DNA of 64,000 nucleotides from Minwuia sp. (lineage in GTDB: Bacteria; Pseudomonadota; Alphaproteobacteria; Minwuiales; Minwuiaceae), in NCBI GenBank assembly GCA_029210175.1, contig JARGPL010000032.1:1-64000 (forward strand). Direction: 5' to 3'. Shown in pieces: positions 51,480 through 59,906 of the stretch. The stretch's first letter is position 1. Every line of letters begins with the position of its first letter. The position numbers and the translations under genes are program-made. The notes beneath the pieces were generated by a model. That model saw only the letters and a program-made list of their open reading frames with translations, made no database searches and was not told where the DNA came from.

Positions 51480-52187
51480 ATGACAGATGTATCACCTGCT
51501 TCCTTGCCTGACGCACAGGCTCCGACCGTGCGGCTGATGGATTGCCCAAGCTGGATCTATCTGCTGCGGGAGTTCGAGGCGCTCTACCGCTTCGGGTCCG
51601 CCGGGGGCAGCAGCTCGATCCGCAGTCACCGCAAGCGTGTGCGCGACAACCTCTCTGCCGTGATTGCCACCAACCCGGCGATCGTTGCGCGGGAACCGAC
51701 CACCAAGCCGGTGGTGGCGCATCTGCCGCGCGCCCTGGACCTGGGGGAGCGTGCGGCGATGCAGGGCATGGCGAGGGCGCTGCGGGAGGTGCGCAACGAT
51801 CTCCACTGGGAATATGGCTACGACCGCATGCCGAAGGCACTCAGCCGGAAGTACGCCTATTGCGATATCCTCGGGCCGAACGGGCCTGTCCACGCGGACA
51901 GGCTGGTGCTTGGTTTCGTGCTTTTCGCCCCGGGGACAACCTATCCCCAGCACAGCCATCAGGAGATCGAGGAGAGCTACATCTCCATTGCCGGAGCCTG
52001 GTCGGAGAACAATGCCGCCGTATATGCACCCGGATCCCTGATCCTCAACCGCTCGGGCGATGAGCACCGCATCACCACCGGTGATCTGGAACCCTGCCTG
52101 CTGGCCTACGCCTGGACGGGGCCGGGGGAAAGGCTGCGCGCACCCCAGATGAAGCTCTCTCCGACACGGAAACCTCGGTCAGTCTGA
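51480..52187 (+). CDS. dddL: DMSP lyase, cupin type (DddL-like)
   Basis: 235 residues. The C-terminal cupin has the metal-site pattern TYPQHSHQEIEESYISIAG (His158, His160, Glu164 or 165, Tyr167) and LILNRSGDEHRITTGD (His196). The flanking ILGPNGPVHADRLVLGFVLF and PCLLAYAWTG, and an N-terminal YLLREFEALYRFGSAGGS, match my memory of DddL proteins, which cleave dimethylsulfoniopropionate to dimethyl sulfide and acrylate. Other DMSP lyases (DddQ, DddW) share only the cupin core. The start at 51480 has a G-rich site upstream. No acrylate gene is adjacent. Confidence 0.78.
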   Translation: MTDVSPASLPDAQAPTVRLMDCPSWIYLLREFEALYRFGSAGGSSSIRSHRKRVRDNLSAVIATNPAIVAREPTTKPVVAHLPRALDLGERAAMQGMARALREVRNDLHWEYGYDRMPKALSRKYAYCDILGPNGPVHADRLVLGFVLFAPGTTYPQHSHQEIEESYISIAGAWSENNAAVYAPGSLILNRSGDEHRITTGDLEPCLLAYAWTGPGERLRAPQMKLSPTRKPRSV

Positions 52188-52240
52188 CCGATACCCGATC
52201 CGGACTTGTCGGGCCTGATCTGAAAGGACCGGGGGTGATC

Positions 52241-52276
52241 AAAAAAAGGGGAGCGCCGGAACCGGCACTCCCCTTT
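52241..52276 (-). terminator. Rho-independent terminator of the cytochrome c gene
   Basis: Read on the minus strand, GGGGAGTGCCGG pairs with CCGGCGCTCCCC (52248-52273, one G-U) around a 2-nt loop, followed by TTTTTTT (52247-52241). It begins 30 nt after the cytochrome stop codon. An A-rich opposite side makes it usable from both directions, so it can also stop readthrough from the DMSP lyase gene. Confidence 0.9.
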
Positions 52277-52306
52277 CTGCAATTCGCATCAGGCAGATGG
52301 TGCGAC

Positions 52307-52678
52307 TTACATGGTTTCCTGCTTCAGATAGGCGAGCAGGTTGTCGATGTCGGCCTGCTTCTTGAGGCCGGGGAACGCCATCTTGTTCTTCGGAATGTAT
52401 CCGCGCGGATCCTTCATGTAGGCGGTGATGGTCTCGTCGTTCCAGGTGATACCGGAACCCTTCATCGCGCTGGAGTAGCGGAAACCTTCCACGGTGCCGG
52501 CCTCGCGGTCGAAGATGCCATGCAGGCTGGGCCCGACCTTGTTCTTGCCGGGTTCGAGGGCATGACAGATCTTGCACTTCTTGTAGACCTTGGCACCGGC
52601 AGTGGCATCGCCTTCTGCCTGTGCGGCACCCATGCCGAGGGTGAGTGCAACCGCGGTCGCGACGATCAGGTTCTTCAT
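52307..52678 (-). CDS. Periplasmic class I cytochrome c (c2/c552-like)
   Basis: 123 residues. A signal peptide (MKNLIVATAVALTLGMGAAQ, cut near AQA) sends it to the periplasm. Heme attachment is CKICH; the Met ligand lies in PKNKMAFPGLKK, and GKNKVGPSLHGIFDREAG is the usual loop. Class I cytochromes c carry electrons between the bc1 complex and oxidase or dehydrogenases. Start at 52678 is set by the signal peptide. It is divergent from the ABC-transporter operon and ends in a clear terminator. Confidence 0.93.
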   Translation of the reverse strand: MKNLIVATAVALTLGMGAAQAEGDATAGAKVYKKCKICHALEPGKNKVGPSLHGIFDREAGTVEGFRYSSAMKGSGITWNDETITAYMKDPRGYIPKNKMAFPGLKKQADIDNLLAYLKQETM

Positions 52679-52884
52679 GACAACCCTTCCACAATGGACA
52701 ACTGGTTTGGAGCAACTCAGATAAGTGGCTGGCGGGCGACTTGCCACCGGCCAAACGCCGCACCGTTGTCGCAGCCAGAGCCGCGTGTTGTCGTCTTTTC
52801 TGGTTCGAGCCTGCTTGACGCAGGTGCCAGTGGGCCTGAGAGGCCGGGGGCAATTCAATCCCGTCCCCCGATTGGACAAAGACG

Positions 52885-52918
52885 TTGACGGTTGTTCCGG
52901 CGCATAGTCACTATGCGC
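52885..52918 (+). promoter_or_regulatory. Promoter-like box with 19-bp perfect palindrome before the ABC transporter operon
   Basis: TTGACG (52885-52890) resembles a -35 box. The palindrome GCGCATAGT-C-ACTATGCGC (52900-52918) has exact 9-bp arms around one base and covers the region where the -10 would be (a 17-bp spacer leads to TCACTA). It lies 57 nt before the binding-protein start codon. This is the layout expected of a repressor operator, for example of a GntR- or LacI-type dimer. No regulator gene is adjacent. Confidence 0.6.
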
Positions 52919-52975
52919 GGGAAATGGCGCGACAAGCGCCTGAACACGACTGGGAAACATAGCGGGAGACTATTC

Positions 52976-54562
52976 ATGAATATCCGCAACACGCTGCTCG
53001 CGGGTGTAGCCGCGTTCGCGCTTGCTGCCGGTGCTGCCCAGGCAAAGGAACTGACCTTTGCCTTCCAGGGTGATGCCAACTCCATGGACCCCTACAACCT
53101 GAACGAAACGTTCACGCTGGGGTATCTGGCCAACATCTATGAAGGTCTGATCCGTCGTGGTCCGAACCTGGAGATCGAGCCTGCGCTGGCCGAGAGCTGG
53201 GAGATCATGGAACCGACGCGCTGGCGCTTCAATCTGCGCAAGGACGTGAAGTTCCATGGCGGCGAGCCCTTCACGGCTGATGACGTGCTGTTCTCGGCAG
53301 ATCGCGTGCGCGGCGACGGCTCGGATCTGAAGACCCGTCTGGCGGGCGTGACCGAGATCATCAAGGTCGATGATCATACGGTCGACTTCGTGACCGAAGC
53401 GGCGAACCCGATCCTGCATTTCGAGTGGGCTACCTGGGCGATCATGTCCAAGACCTGGGCGGAAAAGAATAGTGCGGTGTCCGCGCAGTCGGCGACTGGC
53501 GATCAGGAAAACTTCGCCACCCGCAACGCCAATGGCACCGGCCCGTTCATGCTGATGAGCCGTGAAGCGGATGTGCAGACGGTCGCTGTCCCGAACCCGA
53601 ACTGGTGGGACAATGCCAACAAGGAACACAATCTGACCAAGGTCACGCTGAAGCCGATCGGCTCTGACGCGACCCGTGTGGCGGCGCTGCTGTCCGGTCA
53701 GGTGGACATGGCCTACCCGATTCCGGTGCAGGACATGAACCGCGTCGACAGCAACGCCGGCACGACGATGCTGGTGGGGCCGGAACTGCGGACCATCTTC
53801 CTCGGCATGGATCAGCATCGCGATGAACTGCTGTATTCCAACGTCAAGGGCAAGAACCCGTTCAAGGACCGCAAGGTTCGCGAAGCGATGTATCGCGCCA
53901 TTGATGTGGAAGCCATCAAGAAGAAGGTCATGCGTGGCCTGTCAGAGCCGAGCGCGCTGATGGTTGCACCGGGGATCAACGGTTCCGATCCGGCATTCAA
54001 GCGCCTGGAACTGGATGTTGACCAGGCCAAGAAGCTGCTGGCCGATGCCGGCTACCCGAATGGCTTCGAAGTCGGCATGGACTGCCCGAACGATCGCTAT
54101 GTGAACGATGAAGCGATCTGTCAGGCCGTGGTCTCCATGCTTGCCAAGATCGGCATCAAGGTGAACCTGCTGGCACAGCCGAAGGCGCTGTACTTCAAGA
54201 AGATTCTGGCGCCGAGCCTGGATACCTCCTTCTACCTGCTGGGCTGGACCCCGGGATCCTTCGACAGCTGGAACCCGATGTTCAACCTGCATGGCTGCTA
54301 CGACGCGGAAAGCGGCAATGGCAAGTTCAACCTGGGGCGCTATTGCAACCCGGATTTTGACGCCCTGACCGCCAAGGTCCTGTCGGAAACCGATTCCGTG
54401 AAGCGCAACGCCATGATCCGCGATGCCTGGGTCATCAGCACCCGTGACATCGCCTACATCCCGCTGCATCAGCAGGCTCTGGCCTGGGGTGCCCGGGACG
54501 GCGTGAACCTGAAGCAGCGTGCGGACAACCAGTTCGCATGGCGTCACGTGACGATGGACTGA
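52976..54562 (+). CDS. ABC transporter substrate-binding protein, peptide family 5 (DppA-like)
   Basis: 528 residues. Signal peptide MNIRNTLLAGVAAFALAAGA with AAQA cleavage, then ELTFAFQGDANSMDPYNLN and FTLGYLANIYEGLIRR, typical of SBP_bac_5 proteins. The motif WRFNLRKDVKFHGGEPFTADDVLFS is the family hallmark. It captures di- or oligopeptides or related ligands in the periplasm for the permease encoded downstream. GGGAG (52964-52968) sets the start. A palindromic operator candidate precedes the gene and a strong hairpin follows it. Confidence 0.93.
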   Translation: MNIRNTLLAGVAAFALAAGAAQAKELTFAFQGDANSMDPYNLNETFTLGYLANIYEGLIRRGPNLEIEPALAESWEIMEPTRWRFNLRKDVKFHGGEPFTADDVLFSADRVRGDGSDLKTRLAGVTEIIKVDDHTVDFVTEAANPILHFEWATWAIMSKTWAEKNSAVSAQSATGDQENFATRNANGTGPFMLMSREADVQTVAVPNPNWWDNANKEHNLTKVTLKPIGSDATRVAALLSGQVDMAYPIPVQDMNRVDSNAGTTMLVGPELRTIFLGMDQHRDELLYSNVKGKNPFKDRKVREAMYRAIDVEAIKKKVMRGLSEPSALMVAPGINGSDPAFKRLELDVDQAKKLLADAGYPNGFEVGMDCPNDRYVNDEAICQAVVSMLAKIGIKVNLLAQPKALYFKKILAPSLDTSFYLLGWTPGSFDSWNPMFNLHGCYDAESGNGKFNLGRYCNPDFDALTAKVLSETDSVKRNAMIRDAWVISTRDIAYIPLHQQALAWGARDGVNLKQRADNQFAWRHVTMD

Positions 54563-54587
54563 CCCAAGCGGTCACGACAACAGAACT

Positions 54588-54620
54588 CCCCGCCGCCGTC
54601 CGGTCTGGACGGCGGCGGGG
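54588..54620 (+). terminator. Strong intercistronic hairpin after the ABC binding-protein gene
   Basis: CCCCGCCGCCGTCC (54588-54601) and GGACGGCGGCGGGG (54607-54620) form a perfect 14-bp stem with a GGTCT loop, 25 nt after the stop codon. No T run follows. It should protect the upstream mRNA and limit expression of the permease genes, the usual way to make binding protein in excess. Confidence 0.7.
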
Positions 54621-54722
54621 GGGAACCGCCCGATCTCGAGATTCCGTCTGCATTCGATTGAACGTGCGGACGTCCCGACCGGCGCCGGATGCCGGTCTCC
54701 TCTGTATTTTCGGGGAAGCTGA

Positions 54723-55706
54723 ATGATTGCCTTCATCATTCGCCGCCTCTTCCAGGCCATGCTCGTGATGCTTGTCGTCGCGCTGATCGGCTTCACCATG
54801 TTCCGCTATGTCGGTGACCCGGTGGCGCAGATGGTGGGGCAGGACACATCGCTGGAAGACCGGGCGCAGTTGCGCGAAGACCTTGGGCTGAACGATCCTG
54901 TACCGATTCAGTTCGCCCGCTTCATCAGCAACACGGTTCAGGGCAAGTTCGGCATTTCCTATCGTATCGGTCGCCCGGTCGATGAACTTCTGGCAGACCG
55001 CCTGCCTGCAACGCTGGAACTGTCGCTGCTCGCGGCATTGTTTGCCATCGTCGTCGGGGTGCCGTTGGGGGTCTATACGGGTCTCTACCCAAAGCGATGG
55101 CTATCGCATGTCTTCCTGACGGTCTCGTTGATCGGCATATCCCTTCCAACCTTTGTCATCGGCATCCTGCTGATCCTGCTGTTCGGGGTGACGCTTGGCT
55201 GGCTGCCGACATTCGGGCGCGGGGAAACAGTGGATATCGGTCTCTGGGATACGGGCCTGCTGACCATCTCCGGCTGGCAATCCATCATCATGCCGGCCTT
55301 CACGCTTGGCATGTTCCAGCTGGCGCTGATCATGCGCCTCGTGCGCTCCGAGATGCTGGAAGTGCTGCGCACCGATTTCGTGAAGTTCGCCCGGGCGCGG
55401 GGCCTCTCGAACCGTGCCGTGCATTTCGGCCATGCCCTGAAGAACACGCTGGTTCCGGTCATCACCATCACCGGACTGCAGGTCGGCTCCCTGATCGCCT
55501 TCGCGATCATCACGGAAACCGTTTTCCAGTGGCCGGGCATGGGGCTGCTGTTCCTGCAGGCGATCCAGTTCGTCGATATTCCGGTCATGTCCACCTATCT
55601 GATCCTGGTCGCCTTCATCTTCGTGGCGATCAACCTGATCGTGGATGTTCTCTATTACGTCGTTGACCCGCGTCTGCGGGTGGAACGCAGCGGCGGAGGG
55701 CACTGA
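54723..55706 (+). CDS. ABC transporter permease (DppB/OppB-like)
   Basis: 327 residues with six membrane helices. N-terminal FIIRRLFQAMLVMLVVALIG and DLGLNDPVPIQFARFI are typical DppB sequences. The ATPase-contact EAA loop is LEVLRTDFVKFARARGLS. It forms the heteromeric channel with the next gene. It starts 160 nt after the binding-protein gene, across the GC hairpin, and ends 2 nt before the second permease. An AAGCTGA element is the only ribosome-site candidate. Confidence 0.93.
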   Translation: MIAFIIRRLFQAMLVMLVVALIGFTMFRYVGDPVAQMVGQDTSLEDRAQLREDLGLNDPVPIQFARFISNTVQGKFGISYRIGRPVDELLADRLPATLELSLLAALFAIVVGVPLGVYTGLYPKRWLSHVFLTVSLIGISLPTFVIGILLILLFGVTLGWLPTFGRGETVDIGLWDTGLLTISGWQSIIMPAFTLGMFQLALIMRLVRSEMLEVLRTDFVKFARARGLSNRAVHFGHALKNTLVPVITITGLQVGSLIAFAIITETVFQWPGMGLLFLQAIQFVDIPVMSTYLILVAFIFVAINLIVDVLYYVVDPRLRVERSGGGH

Positions 55707-55708
55707 TC

Positions 55709-56641
55709 ATGGGTCCGATTGAACGCACGCAGGACAATCTCGCCCGCTTCTTCGACGGTGACATCTGGCACAGTTTCCGTACCAGCCCGGTGACCGTCGT
55801 GGCCACGGTGCTTGCCGTACTGATGATCGTGGCGGCGATCATCGCGCCGTTGATCACGCCACAGGATCCGTTCGATCCCGCCATGCTCGACCTGATGGAC
55901 GCGTTCACCGCGCCGGTCTGGTCGCAGGACGGGGTCTGGCGCTTTCCGCTGGGTACCGACGATCAGGGGCGCGACCTCTATTCAGCGATCCTGTACGGCA
56001 GTCGGATATCCATCGGGGTGGGGTTCGCTTCTGTCCTGCTGTCCATCGTCATCGGCGTGACCCTGGGTCTGATCGCCGGATATGTCGGTGGCACGACGGA
56101 TGCGGTGATCATGCGTATCGCCGATGTGCAGATCAGCTTCCCCGCGCTGCTGGTGGCGCTGCTGCTGAACGGTGTGCTCCGCGCCCTGTTGCCTGGCAGC
56201 AGTCAGGAGACGCTGGCCCTCGTGGTCATCATCTTTTCCATCGGCATGTCGATCTGGCCGCAATTCGCAAGAACCGTGCGTGGCTCGACAATGGTGGAGA
56301 AGAGCAAGGAATATGTGCAGGCGGCACGGGTCATCGGCCTGTCCAGCCGTGCCATCATGTTCCGCCATGTGCTGCCCAACGTCATGGGTCCGGTGCTGGT
56401 CATCGGCACGATCAATCTCGCGATTGCCGTGCTGCTGGAGGCGACCCTGTCGTTCCTCGGTGTCGGTGTGCCGCCAACCGAGCCATCACTTGGTACCCTG
56501 ATCCGCATCGGCCAGGATTTCCTGTTCTCTGGCGAATGGTGGATCGTGATCTTCCCCGGAATCTTCCTGGCGCTGCTGGTGCTGTCGGTCAACCTGCTGG
56601 GTGACTGGCTGCGTGACGCCCTGAACCCGAAGCTGAGGTAG
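55709..56641 (+). CDS. ABC transporter permease (DppC/OppC-like)
   Basis: 310 residues. After an N-terminal helix (TVVATVLAVLMIVAAIIAPL) comes FPLGTDDQGRDLYSAILYGSR, the diagnostic DppC motif, then the EAA loop (MVEKSKEYVQAARVIGLSSR). The six-helix bundle contains LEATLSFLGVGVPPTEPSLG. It pairs with the upstream DppB-like permease. The ATPase gene starts 4 nt after its stop codon. Confidence 0.94.
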   Translation: MGPIERTQDNLARFFDGDIWHSFRTSPVTVVATVLAVLMIVAAIIAPLITPQDPFDPAMLDLMDAFTAPVWSQDGVWRFPLGTDDQGRDLYSAILYGSRISIGVGFASVLLSIVIGVTLGLIAGYVGGTTDAVIMRIADVQISFPALLVALLLNGVLRALLPGSSQETLALVVIIFSIGMSIWPQFARTVRGSTMVEKSKEYVQAARVIGLSSRAIMFRHVLPNVMGPVLVIGTINLAIAVLLEATLSFLGVGVPPTEPSLGTLIRIGQDFLFSGEWWIVIFPGIFLALLVLSVNLLGDWLRDALNPKLR

Positions 56642-56645
56642 CACC

Positions 56646-57659
56646 ATGGCTGAACCACTGCTGACGGTCCGCAATCTCCGTGTCGAATTTCCAACCCGCA
56701 AGGGCTCCCTCGTGGCCGTCGATGACATCTCACTCGACATCGCGCCGGGTGAGGTCCTGGGTGTCGTGGGCGAGTCGGGTGCCGGCAAGTCCATGACCGG
56801 GGCGGCCATCATCGGCCTGATCGAACCGCCGGGACGGGTGGCGAGCGGCGAAATCCTGCTGGATGGTCGTCGTATCGACAATCTGTCGTATGACGAGATG
56901 CGCAAGATCCGGGGGAAGGAGATCGGGGCGATCTTCCAGGACCCGCTGACCAGTCTGAACCCGCTTTATCGGGTGTCGAAACAGCTGGTCGAGACCATCA
57001 TGACGCATATGGATCTGACAGAACGGCAGGCGCGCGCCCGGGCACTGGAACTGCTGAAGGAAGTCGGTATTCCGGCGGCGGAGGAGCGGCTGGACCATTA
57101 TCCGCATCAGTTCTCCGGCGGCATGCGCCAGCGTGTGGTCATCGCTCTGGCACTCTGTGCCGAGCCCCGGCTGATCATCGCCGACGAACCGACGACAGCG
57201 CTGGACGTGTCCATCCAGGCGCAGATCATCACCCTGTTGAAGCGGCTCTGCAGTGAGCATCAGACCGCGATCATGCTGGTTACGCATGACATGGGTGTCA
57301 TTGCCGAGACAGCGGATCGGGTTGCGGTGATGTATGCGGGACGGATCGCCGAGATCGGTCCCGTGCAGGACGTCATCAAGCGCGCCAGACACCCCTATAC
57401 GGAGGGGTTGATGGGGGCGATTCCGACGATTGGTGGTCGCGACGAACTGTTGACCCAGATTGACGGGTCGATGCCGCGGCTGACAGCAATTCCTGACGGG
57501 TGCGCCTTTCATCCGCGCTGCCCGAAGGCGCATTTCAAGTGCCATACCGTACGCCCTGATCTGATCGGCAATGCGCAGCACAGCGCGTCTTGCTGGCTGA
57601 TGGAGTCCGGTGCCGCCGGTGGGGCCAGTGACACAGCAGGTTCGGAGGGCGGACGATGA
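56646..57659 (+). CDS. Peptide ABC transporter ATPase (DppD/OppD-like)
   Basis: 337 residues. Walker [12 protein letters not shown], signature [12 protein letters not shown], Walker [13 protein letters not shown], and switch His in LVTHDMGV are intact. The C-terminal oligopeptide extension has cysteines in [15 protein letters not shown] and a later Cys, where OppD/DppD proteins may carry an Fe-S cluster. It powers the permease pair as a heterodimer with the next gene, whose start overlaps its stop by 4 nt. Confidence 0.95.
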   Translation: MAEPLLTVRNLRVEFPTRKGSLVAVDDISLDIAPGEVLGVVGESGAGKSMTGAAIIGLIEPPGRVASGEILLDGRRIDNLSYDEMRKIRGKEIGAIFQDPLTSLNPLYRVSKQLVETIMTHMDLTERQARARALELLKEVGIPAAEERLDHYPHQFSGGMRQRVVIALALCAEPRLIIADEPTTALDVSIQAQIITLLKRLCSEHQTAIMLVTHDMGVIAETADRVAVMYAGRIAEIGPVQDVIKRARHPYTEGLMGAIPTIGGRDELLTQIDGSMPRLTAIPDGCAFHPRCPKAHFKCHTVRPDLIGNAQHSASCWLMESGAAGGASDTAGSEGGR

Positions 57660-58666
57660 CCGACGCCTTGCTCAAGGTCGACAATCTGGTGCGCCATTTC
57701 GATGTTTCACCGCCCTGGCTGAACCGTGTGATAGAGCGCAAGCCGAAGTCCGTGGTCAAGGCTGTGGACGGCGTCGCCTTCGAGATCGGGCGCGGTGAAA
57801 CCTTCAGCCTCGTGGGCGAATCCGGTTGCGGCAAGTCAACCGTCGCCCGGTTGGTCGTCGGGCTCTACAACCCCACTGCGGGCACGCTTGAATTCGACGG
57901 CATGGACATCTCCTCCGGTACCGCGCGGTCGCGCAACCGGGGCGCACAGCGCCGCATGCAGATGATCTTCCAGGATCCCTATGCCAGTCTCAATCCGCGC
58001 TGGCGGGTGATCGACATCGTGGCCGAACCCATCCGCTTCAACAAGCTGGTGGACGGTGATGCCGCCATCAAGGCGCGGGTGGGCGAGTTGCTGGAACAGG
58101 TGGGCCTGTCGGCAGCCGATGGCGAGAAGTACCCACACGAATTCTCCGGTGGGCAGCGCCAGCGTGTCTCCATTGCCCGCGCCCTTGCCGGATCACCGGA
58201 ATTTCTGGTCTGTGATGAGCCGACGTCAGCCCTTGATGTGTCGGTTCAGGCCCAGATCCTGAACCTGATGAAGAAGCTGCAGCGCGAACTTGGGCTGACC
58301 TATCTGTTCATCAGCCACGACCTTGCCGTAGTCTATCACGTGTCCACGAAAGTGGGGGTGATGTACCTGGGGCGGCTGGTGGAATGGGGCGAGACGGAAG
58401 TCATCTTCAATGCGCCGCGCCACCCCTATACCCGGATGCTGCTGGATGCGATCCCCGATCTGGAGATGTCTGGCCGGTCCCGAACGCCGGTTGCGGGCGA
58501 AGTGCCAAGCCCCATTGATCCACCGTCAGGCTGTGCCTTCCACCCCCGCTGCCCGCTGGCGACGGATCGCTGCAAGGCCGAGGCACCGAAGCCGGTGAGC
58601 GTCGGCGCTGCCATGGTGGCCTGCCATGCGGTGGAAGAAGACCGGCTGCCGGAATGGCACGGCTGA
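57656..58666 (+). CDS. Peptide ABC transporter ATPase (DppF/OppF-like)
   Basis: 336 residues. Walker A GESGCGKSTVA, signature FSGGQRQRVSIA, Walker B FLVCDEPTSALD, switch His in FISHDLAVVYH. The C-terminal [16 protein letters not shown] parallels DppD. It completes the five-gene operon (binding protein, two permeases, two ATPases). Ligand not determined; this family also carries nickel, glutathione and amino-polyols. Confidence 0.95.
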   Translation: MTDALLKVDNLVRHFDVSPPWLNRVIERKPKSVVKAVDGVAFEIGRGETFSLVGESGCGKSTVARLVVGLYNPTAGTLEFDGMDISSGTARSRNRGAQRRMQMIFQDPYASLNPRWRVIDIVAEPIRFNKLVDGDAAIKARVGELLEQVGLSAADGEKYPHEFSGGQRQRVSIARALAGSPEFLVCDEPTSALDVSVQAQILNLMKKLQRELGLTYLFISHDLAVVYHVSTKVGVMYLGRLVEWGETEVIFNAPRHPYTRMLLDAIPDLEMSGRSRTPVAGEVPSPIDPPSGCAFHPRCPLATDRCKAEAPKPVSVGAAMVACHAVEEDRLPEWHG

Positions 58667-58720
58667 TACCGGGTATCATTTATTCGGTCATGGACAGCAA
58701 TCGTGATACGGGGTTTCATT
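58664..58720 (+). repeat. Two 17-bp near-identical direct repeats before the PAS-domain gene
   Basis: TGATACCGGGTATCATT (58664-58680) and TGATACGGGGTTTCATT (58704-58720) match at 15 of 17 positions with starts 40 bp apart, close to four helical turns. The first copy is itself palindromic and begins at the stop codon of the ABC ATPase. The second lies 20 nt before the PAS-gene start codon. They may be paired binding sites for a regulator of the downstream gene. Confidence 0.45.
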
Positions 58721-58739
58721 CGCGGAAAAACGACCGATA

Positions 58740-59243
58740 GTGGATTGCATGAGGGAATCGGCACCAGACTTCTGGGTCAAGCATGACCCGGACATGAACT
58801 GCGAAGACGAAACGTTGCAGGCGATCTACCGGTATTGGGATGAGAAGCGGGCCGGACGGCGCTTCCCGGCGCGGGCCGATCTGGATCCGGCCGACCTGGT
58901 GCCGTATCTGGGCAATATTTCAATGATCGACGTTGAATATGACCCGTTTCGGCTGCGCTACAGACTGGTGGGGACCCGCATCACGACCATGATGCGCCGT
59001 GACGCGACCGGGCATTACTACGATGAACTCTATCCGCCGGAACTGATGGAATCGATCTACGACATCTATCACTGGATGATCGAAAATGGTCGGCCCATGC
59101 GCACGTTTGGTGAGCCGGTCTTTGCCGATCTCAGCCATTACCTGCATGAAGCCATCAACCTGCCGCTGTCCGACGACGGCAAGACCATCAACAAGTTCAT
59201 GGGTGCGCTTGCGCTGCACCCGAAGGTGCGGGCCACCCCCTGA
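58740..59243 (+). CDS. PAS-domain protein (PAS_5 family)
   Basis: About 167 residues forming one domain. YRYWDEKRAGRRFPARADLDP and LVPYLGNISMIDVEYDPFRL are the recognisable PAS_5 signature (PF07310), a family widespread in alphaproteobacteria with no assigned function; LRYRLVGTRITTMM lies in the core sheet. No kinase or DNA-binding domain is attached. Start is GTG 58740 or ATG 58749; no strong ribosome site is present. It stands alone between the ABC operon and the convergent decarboxylase pair. Confidence 0.78.
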   Translation: MDCMRESAPDFWVKHDPDMNCEDETLQAIYRYWDEKRAGRRFPARADLDPADLVPYLGNISMIDVEYDPFRLRYRLVGTRITTMMRRDATGHYYDELYPPELMESIYDIYHWMIENGRPMRTFGEPVFADLSHYLHEAINLPLSDDGKTINKFMGALALHPKVRATP

Positions 59244-59290
59244 GACCGCGCGTGTTTCAGGGGGACCGGCACGTGTTCCGATGGCACGAT

Positions 59291-59902
59291 CTATGCTGTT
59301 TCCCCTACCGCTTCCGGGCCCAGCAGGTGGCGGCGGAAACGATCCTTCAGCCAGGCACCGTCCTTTGGCGGCAAGGCGAAGGGTGACGGTTCGGCCCTTA
59401 CCTTCAGCCAGGCGAAGACCGGACCCTTGCCGGTCGAAACTGCAGCAAGTGCATCGTCCAGCGCATCTTCGGTCACGGCGGTGACAATGGTGGGGAATCC
59501 GGCTGCACGGGCAACGCCTGCCAGATCGACACCTGCAGCGGTATGGGTCGCCTGCATGCCGGTCTCGCCATAACTCTCGTTATCGAAGACCACGACGGAC
59601 AGGTTGGCGGGGCGCTGGACGGCGACTGTCGCAAGCGCGCCGAGGCCCATCAGCTGTTCCCCGTCACCGGTCACGACGATCACCCGCTTCTCGGGCTGGG
59701 CCAGGGCAAGGCCCAGACCCATGGCGGCGGCACCGCCCATCGCGCCCCACAGCGGGAACGTGCTGTGGCGGTCACCGGCGGCGGTCAGGTCCCATACCGT
59801 GGCCCCGAGGCCAGCGATGAACAGCGCATCGGGGTTTTCCGAGAGCAGCCGTTTCGCAACGGCCAGCCGGCGGATCTCGAACGTGTTTGCACGATTGGTC
59901 AT
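59291..59902 (-). CDS. TPP-dependent decarboxylase, PP (beta) subunit (ComE/sulfopyruvate or phosphonopyruvate decarboxylase-like)
   Basis: 203 residues equal to the C-terminal cofactor half of thiamine-diphosphate decarboxylases. The diphosphate motif is VVTGDGEQLMGLGALAT with the partner Asn about 26 residues on, in FDNESYGETGMQ. PLWGAMGGAAAMGLGLALA supplies the glycine-rich region. It needs the pyrimidine-binding half encoded 4 nt upstream by the adjacent gene. Known split enzymes of this form decarboxylate sulfopyruvate (coenzyme M, sulfonate metabolism) or phosphonopyruvate; the real substrate is unknown. Confidence 0.82.
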   Translation of the reverse strand: MTNRANTFEIRRLAVAKRLLSENPDALFIAGLGATVWDLTAAGDRHSTFPLWGAMGGAAAMGLGLALAQPEKRVIVVTGDGEQLMGLGALATVAVQRPANLSVVVFDNESYGETGMQATHTAAGVDLAGVARAAGFPTIVTAVTEDALDDALAAVSTGKGPVFAWLKVRAEPSPFALPPKDGAWLKDRFRRHLLGPEAVGETA

Positions 59903-59906
59903 GACA

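Noticed and set aside
58664-58685. Intrinsic terminator of the ABC operon
   Set aside because: The stem is only six base pairs with a 3-nt loop and a weak T-rich tail, and the sequence recurs 40 bp on, which fits a binding site better.
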